Positions 16,456 to 25,111 of a DNA stretch of 64,000 bases are shown here, one piece after another (within the stretch, counting starts at the first letter, position 1; every line of letters begins with the position of its first letter). The translations under genes were made by a program, and so were the position numbers. This DNA comes from Georgenia satyanarayanai (GTDB taxonomy: Bacteria; Actinomycetota; Actinomycetes; Actinomycetales; Actinomycetaceae), in contig NZ_UETB01000012.1 in NCBI RefSeq assembly GCF_900116375.1, positions 1-64,000 of the forward strand, written 5' to 3'. The notes under the pieces are model-generated. The model was not told the DNA's origin. It was given only the letters and a program-made list of their open reading frames with translations, and did not search any database.

Positions 16456-17156
16456 ACAGCGCCGCCGGCCTGCCCCGCCCGCTCAGGCGCACGGCCGGCC
16501 CGTTCCCTCCGGTCCTGAAACGCCGTCGTCGCGAGGACGGAGGTGAGGAGCACGACCTCGAAGAGGTTGGTCACCGCCCCGCTCTCCACGGGGACCGGCA
16601 CGGCGCTGCCCACCGACATGAGGGCCGTCCCCACGAGCAGCCACACCCAGCCCTGCCGGCGCCACACGAGGAAGCCCGCCACGAGCAGGGCGGCGCTGAC
16701 GAGCAGCACCATGAGCGGTGGCCCGCCCGCCTCCTCGACGGGCGCGTAGCTCAGCACGCCGTGCTCCCGCCGCGCCTCGAGCTCGAGCCCGACGACGTGG
16801 GTCACCTCCAGCGCCACCAGCGCCCCCGCGGCGACCCAGGCGCCGACCACGGCGAGCCGCGTGCGCGCCCAGCCCACCCCGGCACGCACGACGACGTGCC
16901 AGGCGAGGACGACGAGCAGCGGCGTCACGAGCGCATGGGTCCAGTAGCGCGGCAGGTTGAGCCCCTCGAGCAGGGCGCCCTCGCCGATGAACCGGCCGAG
17001 GCCGAGGACGGCGTTGTCGTACACGAGGCCCGCCACGACGAGCAGCGGCACGTTCACCGGCGTCCACCACCGCCGTCGCCGGACCGCGAGCGCCAGCCCC
17101 CACGCGAGCAGGACGAGGTAGATGCCGGTGTAGGCGAGGAACAGCACCGTGTCCAT
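16452..17156 (-). CDS. Multi-pass membrane protein of unknown function
   Basis: A 234-residue protein with about seven hydrophobic segments (for example MDTVLFLAYTGIYLVLLAWG and LMVLLVSAALLVAGFLVW). No catalytic motif was recognised. A conserved-looking YDNAVLGLGRFIGEG segment sits in the first half. ATG at 17156 is chosen because it begins directly with a membrane helix and has GTGAGGG/GGAGG just upstream. The gene converges on the antiporter, sharing the palindromic CTAG as both stop codons. Confidence 0.7.
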   Translation of the reverse strand: MDTVLFLAYTGIYLVLLAWGLALAVRRRRWWTPVNVPLLVVAGLVYDNAVLGLGRFIGEGALLEGLNLPRYWTHALVTPLLVVLAWHVVVRAGVGWARTRLAVVGAWVAAGALVALEVTHVVGLELEARREHGVLSYAPVEEAGGPPLMVLLVSAALLVAGFLVWRRQGWVWLLVGTALMSVGSAVPVPVESGAVTNLFEVVLLTSVLATTAFQDRRERAGRAPERAGQAGGAV

Positions 17157-17230
17157 GCCTCCACCCTCACCCGGCCCAGACGCCCGGGCCACTGCGCGGT
17201 GCGGCGCCGCCCGGTGCCTCACCCGACCCT

Positions 17231-17289
17231 GCGCCCTCTCCTCCACCGTGCTGCCGGTCTACCACCGGCACGGTGGAACCAGGAGGCGC
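17231..17289. repeat. Hairpin of the TGC-t-nCCGGT-ct-ACC family
   Basis: CCACCGTGCTGCCGGT (17243-17258) pairs with ACCGGCACGGTGG (17264-17276) with a small bulge. Outer arms GCGCC...TCCT and AGGAGGCGC extend it. The centre CCGGTCTACC matches the hairpin at 29502-29576. It lies between the starts/ends of two minus-strand genes and may terminate the MFS transcript. Confidence 0.65.
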
Positions 17290-17320
17290 ACGGTCGGTGA
17301 AGGCTCCGACGGAGCAGGCG

Positions 17321-18844
17321 CTACTCCGCGCTGCGCAGCGCCCGCAGCGCGATCAGCGCGGCCACGACCATGAGCACGACGCCGATCGCCGAGGTGATGA
17401 CGACGCCGGAGTCGAAGGCGTGCCGCGCCGACTCCAGCAGCGCCTGCGCCACGGGGTCCGGCAGCCCGCTCGCCACCTCGGTCGCGCCGCCGAGGGTCTC
17501 CCCCGCCGCCCGCGCGTCGTCCCCCACGACGGCGCCCGGCACGACGACGTTCGTGCGGTACACCGCGGTGAGGATGCTGCCGAGGACCGCCGTCCCGAGG
17601 ACCGCGCCGAGCTCGTACGCCGTCTCCGACACCGCCGACGCGGCGCCGGCCTTGGCCGCCGGGACACTGGAGAGGATGAGGTCGTTGGAGATCGTCTCGG
17701 CCGCGCCCACACCCGCGCCGAGGACCACGAACGCGACGAGGAGCCCGCCGTCGGACCCTGCCGACCCGCTCGCCAGGACCAGCCCGTACCCGACGGCGTT
17801 GAGCAGCAGCCCGCCCGCGACGACGCGCGCCGGGCGCACGTGCCGCACGATCCGCACGACGGCGAGGCCGGCGATCACGGTGACGACCAGCCCCGGCACG
17901 AGGACGAGCCCCGCCTCCACGGGCGTGCGGCCGCTGACGAGCTGGAGGTGCTGGGAGACGAAGAAGAGGAAGCCGACCATCGAGAAGACGCTGAGGAGGT
18001 TCGCCGCGACCGAGCCGCTGAAGACCGGGTTGGCGAAGAGCCGCACGTCGAGCAGCGGCACCGGCCGGCGCAGCTGGCGACGGACGAAGCCGTAGCCCAG
18101 GGCGAGGGCGAGGGCGATCGCGAGCACCGCCGTCGCCGTCGGTCCCTCCTCCGCGATGCGCTTGATGCCGTACACGAGCGGGACCATGGCGCCGAGCGAG
18201 AGGGCGATGCTCACCGGGTCCACCGGCCCGGGCTCGGGGTCGCGGGACTCGGGGACGAGCACCGGGCCCAGGGCGAGCAGCGGCACGAGGACGGGCACGG
18301 CGAGGAGGAAGACCGAGCCCCACCAGTAGTGCTCGAGGAGGAAGCCGCCGACGATCGGGCCGAGCGCCGCGCCGCCGGAGAAGCCCGCGGCCCAGATGGC
18401 GATTGCCGTCCGCCGCTGGACCGGGTCGGTGAAGATGTTGCGGATGAGGGAGAGCGTCGCGGGCATGAGCATCGCGCCGAAGAAGCCGAGGGCGGCGCGC
18501 GCGGCGATGAGGAGCGGCGCGCTCGGCACGAAGGCGGCGACGGCGGAGACGACGGCGAAGCCCGTGGCGCCGATGAGCAGCAGCCGGCGGCGGCCCACCC
18601 GGTCACCGAGGCTGCCCATCGGCACGAGCAGGCCGGCGAGCACGAGCGGGTAGGCGTCCACGATCCACAGCAGCTCGGTGCCGCCGGGGCGCAGCGACTC
18701 GGAGATCGACGGCACCGCGAAGCTGAGGACGGTGTTGTCGACCGCGATGAGCAGCACCGGCAGCATGAGGACGACGAGCGCCGCCCAGGGACGGGCGGCC
18801 GGCGAGCTCGGGGTGACGGGTCGCGATGAGGTGGTCGAGGCCAA
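17321..18844 (-). CDS. MFS drug-efflux transporter (DHA2, 14-TMS type)
   Basis: Major facilitator efflux pump, 507 residues with about 14 membrane segments. Motif A (GSLGDRVGRRRLLLIGA) and the DHA2 N-terminal VDNTVLSFAVPSI are clear, as in QacA/EmrB relatives. It would extrude cationic drugs or antiseptics with proton motive force. TTG at 18844 is chosen because CGGAG lies seven bases upstream; an upstream in-frame ATG at 19048 would run through the divergent tetR-type gene and its operator. The divergent regulator gene starts 98 bases away. Confidence 0.88.
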   Translation of the reverse strand: MASTTSSRPVTPSSPAARPWAALVVLMLPVLLIAVDNTVLSFAVPSISESLRPGGTELLWIVDAYPLVLAGLLVPMGSLGDRVGRRRLLLIGATGFAVVSAVAAFVPSAPLLIAARAALGFFGAMLMPATLSLIRNIFTDPVQRRTAIAIWAAGFSGGAALGPIVGGFLLEHYWWGSVFLLAVPVLVPLLALGPVLVPESRDPEPGPVDPVSIALSLGAMVPLVYGIKRIAEEGPTATAVLAIALALALGYGFVRRQLRRPVPLLDVRLFANPVFSGSVAANLLSVFSMVGFLFFVSQHLQLVSGRTPVEAGLVLVPGLVVTVIAGLAVVRIVRHVRPARVVAGGLLLNAVGYGLVLASGSAGSDGGLLVAFVVLGAGVGAAETISNDLILSSVPAAKAGAASAVSETAYELGAVLGTAVLGSILTAVYRTNVVVPGAVVGDDARAAGETLGGATEVASGLPDPVAQALLESARHAFDSGVVITSAIGVVLMVVAALIALRALRSAE

Positions 18845-18898
18845 GGTGGTGCTCCGGGGACCGCAGGAACGGGCGCTGACTGCGCCGTCGTTAACTGT

Positions 18899-18912
18899 AC
18901 CGTCTGGACGGT
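18899..18912. promoter_or_regulatory. TetR-type operator between the divergent MFS and tetR genes
   Basis: ACCGTC-TG-GACGGT is a 14-bp inverted repeat centred in the 97-bp divergent intergenic space. A further half-site-like GACGGT follows at 18914-18919. Position and spacing fit autoregulation plus repression of the efflux pump by the TetR-family protein. Confidence 0.65.
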
Positions 18913-18941
18913 TGACGGTCACTGTGGGTAGCGTCTCCCCC

Positions 18942-19493
18942 ATGTCGGCGCGAGAGAAGGTCCTGGACGCGTTCGAGGATCTCCTCGTCACCGAGGGCGC
19001 CCGGGCGACCACGCTGGACGCCGTCGCCGCCCGCGCCGAGGTCTCCAAGGGCGGCCTGCTCTACCACTTCAGGAGCAAGGACGCGCTCGTCGAGGGCCTC
19101 CTCGAGCGCCTGGCCGCCCTCGCCGCCGCCGACACCGAGGCGATGGCGGCCGACCCGCGCGGCCCGTCCGCGTACTACGTCGACACCTCCGTCGCCGACG
19201 GCTCCCCGCTCGACCGGGCGATCGTCGCGGCCGCAGGACTCGCCCAGGAGGCCAACGCCCGGGCACGCGGGGCGCTGCACGAGATCCACCGCGGCTGGTT
19301 CCGGCTCATCCTCGAGGAGGTGGGCGACCGAGCGACCGCGCGCGCCATCGTCCTGCTCGGCGACGGCCTGTACTACAACGCCGTCCTCGCGGGGGCCATC
19401 GCCTCCGACGACGTCGCGGCCACCGGGCCGCAGGACCGCGCCGAGCTCCTCGAGGTCGTCGCCCTCCTCACGGAGCGGGCGGCGCAGGGCTGA
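18942..19493 (+). CDS. TetR/AcrR-family regulator of the adjacent efflux pump
   Basis: DNA-binding repressor, 183 residues. The TetR helix-turn-helix is at residues about 22-46 (TTLDAVAARAEVSKGGLLYHF followed by KDALVEGLL). The C-terminal domain is all-helical, resembling TetR C-terminal ligand domains with a WFRLILEEVGD helix. ATG 18942 is the natural start for the complete HTH. It is divergent from the MFS gene with an ACCGTC-GACGGT palindrome between them, the standard arrangement for drug-induced derepression. Confidence 0.88.
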   Translation: MSAREKVLDAFEDLLVTEGARATTLDAVAARAEVSKGGLLYHFRSKDALVEGLLERLAALAAADTEAMAADPRGPSAYYVDTSVADGSPLDRAIVAAAGLAQEANARARGALHEIHRGWFRLILEEVGDRATARAIVLLGDGLYYNAVLAGAIASDDVAATGPQDRAELLEVVALLTERAAQG

Positions 19494-19564
19494 CCACGCC
19501 GGCACGCTGCGTGCGACTCGCGGGCCCCCAAGGAGCGCGGAAGCCACACGGTCCGCAGCGGGCG

Positions 19565-19783
19565 TCAGCCGCTGTTGCGCGGGTGCTGCCGAGCCTGCCG
19601 CTCGTTCCCGCGCCGGTAGTTGCCGGTGAGCCGGGCCATGAGCTCCTGCGGGTCCTCGCCCTCGACGTCCTCGAGGAACTCCGCGGCCCGCCTGCCCCGC
19701 AGCGTCGTGGCAACCCGCCCGTGGTGGCTGATGACGACGTCGTCGCCCCGGGTGACGTAGGTGAACCCGGTCGGGCGCGGCAT
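19565..19783 (-). CDS. Small conserved-looking hypothetical protein
   Basis: A 72-residue hydrophilic protein (begins MPRPTGFTYVTRGDDVVISH, contains GRRAAEFLEDVEGEDPQELMARLTG). No family recognised. The sequence looks like a real protein (amphipathic, balanced composition), and AGGGTGG lies just upstream of ATG 19783; a GTG three codons upstream (19792) is an alternative. It follows the unknown 219-residue gene at 19816-20475 in the same direction. Confidence 0.6.
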   Translation of the reverse strand: MPRPTGFTYVTRGDDVVISHHGRVATTLRGRRAAEFLEDVEGEDPQELMARLTGNYRRGNERQARQHPRNSG

Positions 19784-19815
19784 GGGCGCCACCCTACGCG
19801 CGGCCCGTCCGTCAC

Positions 19816-20475
19816 TCAGCGGGGGTGGAGGACCTCGACCTCACCGGTGACCGGGTCGGTGAGCGTCACGCGGTCGCCGCTTGCGAGGTCGATCGCCACC
19901 GGCTCCCCCCACACGAGGACGTGGACCGTCGCACCCGGCTCGGCCTCGGCGATGCGCCGGCGCAGCAGCGCGACGTCGAGGTCGGTGCCCTCACGCACCT
20001 CCCACGAGTGCGAGCCGACGGCGAGGACCCAGCGCCGCGCCGTCGTCGTCTGCCGCGGGGTGGTTCCGGGCAGGTTGATGCCGAAGATGGTGGTGGGCGG
20101 CGGGGCGAGCTCGTCGGCGGGCGGCTCGCCGGCCGGCTCCCCCTCCCCGACCCAGACGCGCCGCTGCCCGCCGACCTCGACGACCGAGCCGGGTGCCACG
20201 AGCGTCCCCTTCCCGGCGGCCTCGAGCTGGCCGCGCAGCGGGGCGGCGCGGTCGGGCGGCACGAAGCCGACGATGACGTTGCGCCAGGCGACCACGACGC
20301 GCCCCTCGGCTCCCGGGGAGAACTCGACACGCGCGGGCACGGCGGACCGGGAGCGCTCTGCGCCTGCGAGGGCGGTGACGATCGCGCGCTGCATCGCGGC
20401 GGCCTCGGCCACCCAGAAGCCGGCGCCGACGTCGGCGGGAACCTCGGCGGAGCGCCAGCGGTCGAAGAGTCTCAC
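19816..20475 (-). CDS. Hypothetical protein, 219 residues
   Basis: Soluble protein of unknown function. The first half contains PARVEFSPGAEGRVVVAWRN and VGFVPPDRAAPLRGQL, which reads like a small beta-rich domain. A Pro/Glu-rich linker leads to a second beta-rich part (RRWVLAVGSHSWEVREGTDL, LVWGEPVAIDLASGDRVTL). GTG at 20475 is the only workable start. It is flanked by two other small minus-strand genes, possibly one transcript with the SnoaL-like gene. I do not recognise the family. Confidence 0.6.
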   Translation of the reverse strand: MRLFDRWRSAEVPADVGAGFWVAEAAAMQRAIVTALAGAERSRSAVPARVEFSPGAEGRVVVAWRNVIVGFVPPDRAAPLRGQLEAAGKGTLVAPGSVVEVGGQRRVWVGEGEPAGEPPADELAPPPTTIFGINLPGTTPRQTTTARRWVLAVGSHSWEVREGTDLDVALLRRRIAEAEPGATVHVLVWGEPVAIDLASGDRVTLTDPVTGEVEVLHPR

Positions 20476-20509
20476 GGGTCCATCATTCCTGACGGCGAGG
20501 CGGGAGCGG

Positions 20510-20887
20510 TCAACCCGCCCGCGGAGTCAGCGTCGTCACGACGCACCGCCACCCGCCGTCGGCGTCCCGGGTGAAGACGTCGGTCGTGTACTCGTCCTCG
20601 TGGAAGGGCTCGCCCTCCCAGTGGCCCGAGTTGGTCCCGTGCGCGATGACGACGACGACGTCACCCAGGTCGCGCACGTCGAGCAGCGCGAAGGTCATCT
20701 CCTCGTGCGTCAGCCGCCCCGATCGCACGAGGTCGAGGAACCGTTCGCGGGGGACCGTGCCGCCGGTCCCGACGAGCACCCAGTCCTCGGCGGCGTAGCT
20801 ACCGATCCGGTGGGCGTCGTTCGCGACGATCGCCGCCGCCCAGGCGTCGAGGACGTCGCGCATCTCCTGCCTCAGGTCCTGCCCCAT
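20510..20887 (-). CDS. SnoaL/NTF2-like (DUF4440-type) protein
   Basis: A 125-residue cone-fold protein. It starts with a long helix (RQEMRDVLDAWAAAIVANDAHRIGSYAAEDWVLVG) typical of ketosteroid-isomerase-like domains. A curved sheet follows (MTFALLDVRDLGDVVVVIAHG, DEYTTDVFTRDADGGWRCV). Members range from isomerases to detoxifying or ligand-binding proteins; the substrate is unknown. It lies downstream of a six-unit 18-bp tandem array that separates it from hemA. Confidence 0.75.
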   Translation of the reverse strand: MGQDLRQEMRDVLDAWAAAIVANDAHRIGSYAAEDWVLVGTGGTVPRERFLDLVRSGRLTHEEMTFALLDVRDLGDVVVVIAHGTNSGHWEGEPFHEDEYTTDVFTRDADGGWRCVVTTLTPRAG

Positions 20888-20933
20888 CCCCCGATGCTCC
20901 TCCGCCGGTGGCCCTGTGTCACGGACCCGTCGG

Positions 20934-21040
20934 CAAGTCACCTGTCGGCGGAAAGTGCGCTGTCGGCGGCAAGTCACCTGTCGGCGGTGAGTCACCTGTC
21001 GGCGGTAAGTGCGCTGTCGGCGGGGAGAGCGCTGTCGGCG
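20934..21040. repeat. 18-bp tandem array (six units)
   Basis: Six consecutive units start at 20934, 20952, 20970, 20988, 21006 and 21024. Each ends CTGTCGGCGG, preceded by either AAGTCAC, GAGTCAC, AAGTGCG or AGAGCG. Read on the minus strand the units are CCGCCGACAG plus a variable tail, the same words found in frame at 9501-9646. The array sits between the hemA stop and the SnoaL-like start. It has no spacers and is not a CRISPR. Confidence 0.9.
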
Positions 21041-21065
21041 AAGGTGGCCGGGGCCGGGGCCGGGG

Positions 21066-22346
21066 TCAGTTGACGGTGACGGCGGGGATCGAGAGGCCGA
21101 GGACCTGCTCGAGGGCGCGCACGTGCTCCTCGGCGCGGCCGTCGCGGGCGGCGGTGCGGGCGTGGACCGTGGGGGTGTGGAGGAGCCGCGCGGCGAGGCG
21201 GCGCAGCGCCCGGGCGGCGTCCTCGGAGGACACCTGTCCGCCGTCCGGCAGGCGCGACAGCTCATCGGCCACGGCGCCCTCCACCCGGCGACGCAGCGCG
21301 ACCACGGCCTCGTCGACGGCGCGGCTGGCGAGGTCGTCCCCGAGCCGCTCGACCCCGCGCGCGACGAGCTCGCGGGCACGGTCGACCTCACCCGCCGTCG
21401 TCGTCGGCAGCTGCTCACGCACGGTCTCGAGGTCGACGAGCCGCACGCCGGGCAGCTCCCCCACGGCCGGGTCCACGTCGTGGGCCAGCGCGAGGTCGAC
21501 GATGACGAGCTCCGCGGCGCCGGGCCGGTCGCGCAGGGCCGCGCTGACGGCGGGGACGTCGAGCACCACGGTGCCGGTCCCGCGGCAGGTGACGACGACG
21601 TCGGCCCGGGCGAGGGCGGCGGCAAGATCAGGGACGGCGACGACGTCGTGGCTCTCGGCGAAGGCAGCGGCGCGCCCGGAGGCCGACCACACCGCGACGT
21701 CCTCCACACCGCGCGAACGCAGCGCGGCGAGCGCGACCCCGGCGTACGCGCCCGTACCGATGAGCAGGGCCCGGTCCCCGGCCAGCGCGCGGCCGGCGAG
21801 GTCGAGGGCCACCGACGCGACGGAGGCGCCCGCCCGGGCGAGGTCGGTGGTCACGGCCACCTCGCGGGAGGTGCGGGAGGCGTGCTGGAAGGTCCGCTCG
21901 AGGAGCGGCGTCGTCAGCCCTGCCGCGCGGGCGGCGTCCAGGGACCGGCGCACCTGCCCGACGATCTCCCGCTCGCCGACGACCATCGAGTCCAGCCCGC
22001 TCGCCACCTCGAACAGGTGCCGGGTGGCGGCGTCGCCGGACAGCGCGACCGTGTGCTCGGACACCTCGGACGGGCAGATCCCGCTGGCCCGGGCGACGGC
22101 GTGCCGGGCGTGCTCGGCCGCGGCCACCGGGTCGTCGGCGTCGAGGTAGATCTCGAGGCGGTTGCACGTCGACAGGACGACGGCGCCGCCGATCCCGCAG
22201 TCCGCGGCAGGGTCGAGGGTGCCCGCGCCGGGCACGGCGTGGTCGGCCAGGACGGCGAGGAGCCGATCGGCTCCGGCCGCACTGAGCCGGTCGACGTGGG
22301 CCAGCCCCGCATGGCGGTGGTTGGCCGAGATCACTGCAAGGGTCAC
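21066..22346 (-). CDS. hemA: Glutamyl-tRNA reductase
   Basis: First enzyme of the C5 pathway, reducing glutamyl-tRNA to glutamate-1-semialdehyde with NADPH; 426 residues. The catalytic Cys lies in VVLSTCNRLEIYLD, the family signature. The NADPH-binding Rossmann region (ALLIGTGAYAGVALAAL) and the C-terminal dimerisation helices are present. GTG 22346 has GGGGAG upstream and begins TLAVISANHRHAG. It is divergent from hemE with only 40 bases between the starts. It works with gltX (41704) and with hemL at the far end of the haem cluster. Confidence 0.95.
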   Translation of the reverse strand: MTLAVISANHRHAGLAHVDRLSAAGADRLLAVLADHAVPGAGTLDPAADCGIGGAVVLSTCNRLEIYLDADDPVAAAEHARHAVARASGICPSEVSEHTVALSGDAATRHLFEVASGLDSMVVGEREIVGQVRRSLDAARAAGLTTPLLERTFQHASRTSREVAVTTDLARAGASVASVALDLAGRALAGDRALLIGTGAYAGVALAALRSRGVEDVAVWSASGRAAAFAESHDVVAVPDLAAALARADVVVTCRGTGTVVLDVPAVSAALRDRPGAAELVIVDLALAHDVDPAVGELPGVRLVDLETVREQLPTTTAGEVDRARELVARGVERLGDDLASRAVDEAVVALRRRVEGAVADELSRLPDGGQVSSEDAARALRRLAARLLHTPTVHARTAARDGRAEEHVRALEQVLGLSIPAVTVN

Positions 22347-22386
22347 GAGTCTCCCCTGGGAACCGCTGGTCGTCGGTGCAGGCACA

Positions 22387-23448
22387 ATGGCTGGCATGAC
22401 TGCTCCAAGCGGCAACGGTAATACATCAGACGAAGCAGGGGCGCCGCTTCTGGCCGCGTACTCCGGCCGGCGGCCCGAGCGCCTGCCCGTGTGGTTCATG
22501 CGTCAGGCCGGGCGTTCCCTGCCCGAGTACCACGAGGTGCGGCGCGGCGTCGGCATGCTCGAGGCCTGCCTGCGGCCCGAGCTGGCGACGGAGATCACTC
22601 TCCAGCCGGTGCGTCGGCACGGCGTCGACGCGGCGATCTTCTTCTCCGACATCGTCGTGCCGCTGCGCCTGGCCGGGGTGGACGTCGAGATCGTCTCCGG
22701 GGTGGGCCCCGTCATCGCCGACCCCGTCCGCACGGTCAGCGACGCCGAGCGCCTCGCCGCCCACGCCGCCGGCGACCACGCCGCCGTCCAGGAGGCCGTG
22801 CGCCTCACCGTCGCCGAGCTGGGCGAGACCCCGCTCATCGGCTTCGGCGGCGCCCCCTTCACCCTCGCCGCCTACCTCGTCGAGGGCCGCCCCTCGCGCG
22901 ACCACCTCGCCGCCCGCGGGCTCATGCACTCCGACCCGGCCACCTGGGACCGGGTGATGACGTGGGCCGCGGACCTCACCGGCGCGTTCCTCCGCGCGCA
23001 GGTCGAGGCCGGTGCCCGCGCCGTCCAGCTCTTCGACTCCTGGGCCGGGGGCCTGTCCCTGGCGGACTACACCGCGTACGCCGCCCCTTACAGCGCCCGC
23101 GCCCTGTCCCACGTCAAGGACCTCGGCGTCCCGATCGTCCACTTCGGCACCGGGACGAGCGAGCTGCTCGGCGCGATGAAGGACGCCGGGGCGGACGTCG
23201 TCGGCGTCGACTACCGGCTGCCGCTGGACGAGGCGAGCCGCCGGCTCGGCGGGACGACGCCGCTCCAGGGCAACATCGACCCGGCCCTCCTCACCGCCCC
23301 GTGGGAGGTCCTCGAGGCCCACGTGCGCGACGTCGTCGCCCGCGGGCGACAGGCGCCCGCCCACGTCCTCAACCTCGGTCACGGTGTCCCGCCCACCACC
23401 GACCCCGGCGTGCTCACCCGGATCGTCGAGCTCGCCCACACGCTGTGA
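22387..23448 (+). CDS. hemE: Uroporphyrinogen III decarboxylase
   Basis: Decarboxylates uroporphyrinogen III to coproporphyrinogen III; about 353 residues. Conserved features are PVWFMRQAGRSLPEY with the two substrate-binding Arg, FFSDIVVPL, FGGAPFTLAAYLVEG and NLGHGVPPTTDP. ATG 22387 and ATG 22396 are both in frame and neither has a strong ribosome site, so the first three residues are uncertain. The stop overlaps the hemG start (GTGA), giving translational coupling. Confidence 0.95.
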   Translation: MAGMTAPSGNGNTSDEAGAPLLAAYSGRRPERLPVWFMRQAGRSLPEYHEVRRGVGMLEACLRPELATEITLQPVRRHGVDAAIFFSDIVVPLRLAGVDVEIVSGVGPVIADPVRTVSDAERLAAHAAGDHAAVQEAVRLTVAELGETPLIGFGGAPFTLAAYLVEGRPSRDHLAARGLMHSDPATWDRVMTWAADLTGAFLRAQVEAGARAVQLFDSWAGGLSLADYTAYAAPYSARALSHVKDLGVPIVHFGTGTSELLGAMKDAGADVVGVDYRLPLDEASRRLGGTTPLQGNIDPALLTAPWEVLEAHVRDVVARGRQAPAHVLNLGHGVPPTTDPGVLTRIVELAHTL

Positions 23449-24872
23449 CCGAGCGTCGTGACGCCGTCGTCGTCGGCGCGGGGATGGGCGGCCTCACCGC
23501 CGCCCACGCCCTTGCCGCGGCGGGTCTGCGTCCCCTCGTCCTCGAGGCGGGCGACCGCGTGGGCGGGCTCGTCCAGCACGCCCGGGTGGGCGGGATCGAC
23601 GTCGACGCCGGTGCGGAGTCCTTCGCGCTGCGCCGCCCGGAGGTCGCGGACCTCGTCGGGCGGCTCGGGCTCGAGCGGGCGACCCCGGCGTCGGACTCGA
23701 CGATCTGGCTTCCCGACGGCGGTGGCCGGGCGCTGACCACGCCTGCCCGCTCGCTCCTCGGGATCCCGGCCGACCCGCTGGCCGACGACGTCGTCGCCGT
23801 CGTCGGCCGCGACGCCGCCGCGCGCGCAGCGGCCGACCTCACGCTCGACCCGGCCGCGGGCGCCGACTCCGCGACCCTCGCCGAGCTCGTCACCGTGCGC
23901 ATGGGCGCCGACCTGCTCGAGCGGCTCGTCCGGCCGGTGGCGCGCGGGATCCACGGGGCGGACCCGGAGAACCTCGCCGTCGACGCCGTCGCACCGGGCC
24001 TGCGGGCGGCGCTCGTCACCCACGGCTCGCTCGCCGCGGCGGTGGGAGCGACGGTCGGTGACGGCCCGGCCGTGGCCTGCGTGGTCGGTGGGATGTGGCG
24101 CCTGCCCGAGGCCCTCGCAGCGAGCGCCGAGGTCCACACGGGGACGCGCGTGACGTCGGTGGTCCGGGAGCCGGACGGCACGTGGTCCGTCCACGCCGAC
24201 GACGGCGCTGCGCCCGTCCGCACGCGCCGGCTCGTCCTCGCCGTGCCCGGTCCCGAGACGGTCGAGCTGCTCTCCGGCGCGCTGCCCGGTGAGGTGCCCG
24301 AGCTGCGGCCGGGGCACCCGATCGTCCAGGTCACCCTCGTGCTCGACGCGCCGGAGCTGGACGCCGCACCGCTCGGCTCCGGGGTGCTCGTCGGCCCCGA
24401 CGCGGGTGTGCGGACCAAGGCGCTCACCCACGCCACCGCGAAGTGGGCCTGGCTGCGGGCCGCGGTGCCGCAGGGCGTCCACGTGCTCCGCCTGTCCTAC
24501 GGCCGCGCCGGGGACGACCCCGCGGCGATCGAGGCCGTCGACGCCGAGGTGGCCCGCGCCGACGCGCAGGCGCTGCTCGGCGTGCCGCTGGCTCCCGCGC
24601 AGGTGCTCGACAGTCTGCGGGTCCGCCGCCCGCTCGGCCTGCCGCCGTCGGCCGCCGCCGACCCGGCCCTGCGCCCGCTGCTCGAGCGGGTGCGCGCGGC
24701 GTCGGGGCTCGGGGTGTGCGGGGCGTGGGTGGCCGGGACGGGCGTGGCCGCCGTCGTCGCCCAGGCCGAGCAGGAGGCCCGGCGCCTCCTCGACGCCCCC
24801 GCCGCCGGCGACCACGCGACGCCCGGTGACGCCTCCCCACTCCTCGCCGTCCACCCACCCATCCTCGACTGA
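23445..24872 (+). CDS. hemG: Coproporphyrinogen III / protoporphyrinogen oxidase (HemY-type)
   Basis: FAD-dependent oxidase, 475 residues. The N-terminal dinucleotide motif VVVGAGMGGLTAAHALAAAG is followed by LVLEAGDRVGGLV, and the C-terminal CGAWVAGTGVAAVVAQ closes the FAD site. In actinobacteria this HemY-type enzyme (often called CgoX) oxidises coproporphyrinogen III to coproporphyrin III in the coproporphyrin-dependent route. It is coupled to hemE. The next gene is hemC after a repeat-filled gap. hemQ (chdC), which often follows hemG in this phylum, is absent here. Confidence 0.92.
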   Translation: MTERRDAVVVGAGMGGLTAAHALAAAGLRPLVLEAGDRVGGLVQHARVGGIDVDAGAESFALRRPEVADLVGRLGLERATPASDSTIWLPDGGGRALTTPARSLLGIPADPLADDVVAVVGRDAAARAAADLTLDPAAGADSATLAELVTVRMGADLLERLVRPVARGIHGADPENLAVDAVAPGLRAALVTHGSLAAAVGATVGDGPAVACVVGGMWRLPEALAASAEVHTGTRVTSVVREPDGTWSVHADDGAAPVRTRRLVLAVPGPETVELLSGALPGEVPELRPGHPIVQVTLVLDAPELDAAPLGSGVLVGPDAGVRTKALTHATAKWAWLRAAVPQGVHVLRLSYGRAGDDPAAIEAVDAEVARADAQALLGVPLAPAQVLDSLRVRRPLGLPPSAAADPALRPLLERVRAASGLGVCGAWVAGTGVAAVVAQAEQEARRLLDAPAAGDHATPGDASPLLAVHPPILD

Positions 24873-24891
24873 CTGCCCCACCTCCTCTTTC

Positions 24892-25057
24892 CGCCGAGCG
24901 CTGAGTTGTTACTCACGGCCCCCGTAACAACTCAGCGCTCGGCGACATGGGTAGCGCGTCGGGAGCGCTCGGCGACGAGGGGGCTTTCCTCCGGGGGGCG
25001 TCGGGAGCGCTCGGCGACATGGGGGGGCCTTCCTCTCGCCGAGCGCTGAGTTGTTAC
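24892..25057. repeat. GAGTTGTTAC hairpin plus GCGTCGGGAGCGCTCGGCGAC tandem copies
   Basis: A perfect 21-bp inverted repeat (24892-24912 with 24924-24944) carries GCGCTGAGTTGTTAC on its left arm. Two copies of GCGTCGGGAGCGCTCGGC start at 24956 and 24998, 42 bp apart. A third copy of the hairpin arm is at 25037-25057. The block fills the gap between hemG and hemC and would fold strongly in RNA. GAGTTGTT recurs at 9621 and, with C replacing A, at 51940. Confidence 0.9.
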
Positions 25058-25111
25058 GACGCGACGGAGGTCACCTCGACGTTGCTTCGTCGCGGCGTGC
25101 ACACTTGAGGG

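Noticed and set aside
18845-19048. Upstream extension of the MFS gene to an ATG at 19048
   Set aside because: It would cross the operator and the 5' end of the divergent tetR-type gene, and its translation has no membrane or family features; a TTG with a good ribosome site lies at 18844.
20934-21040. CRISPR-like array
   Set aside because: Units are contiguous 18-mers without unique spacers and there are no cas genes; it is a simple tandem repeat.
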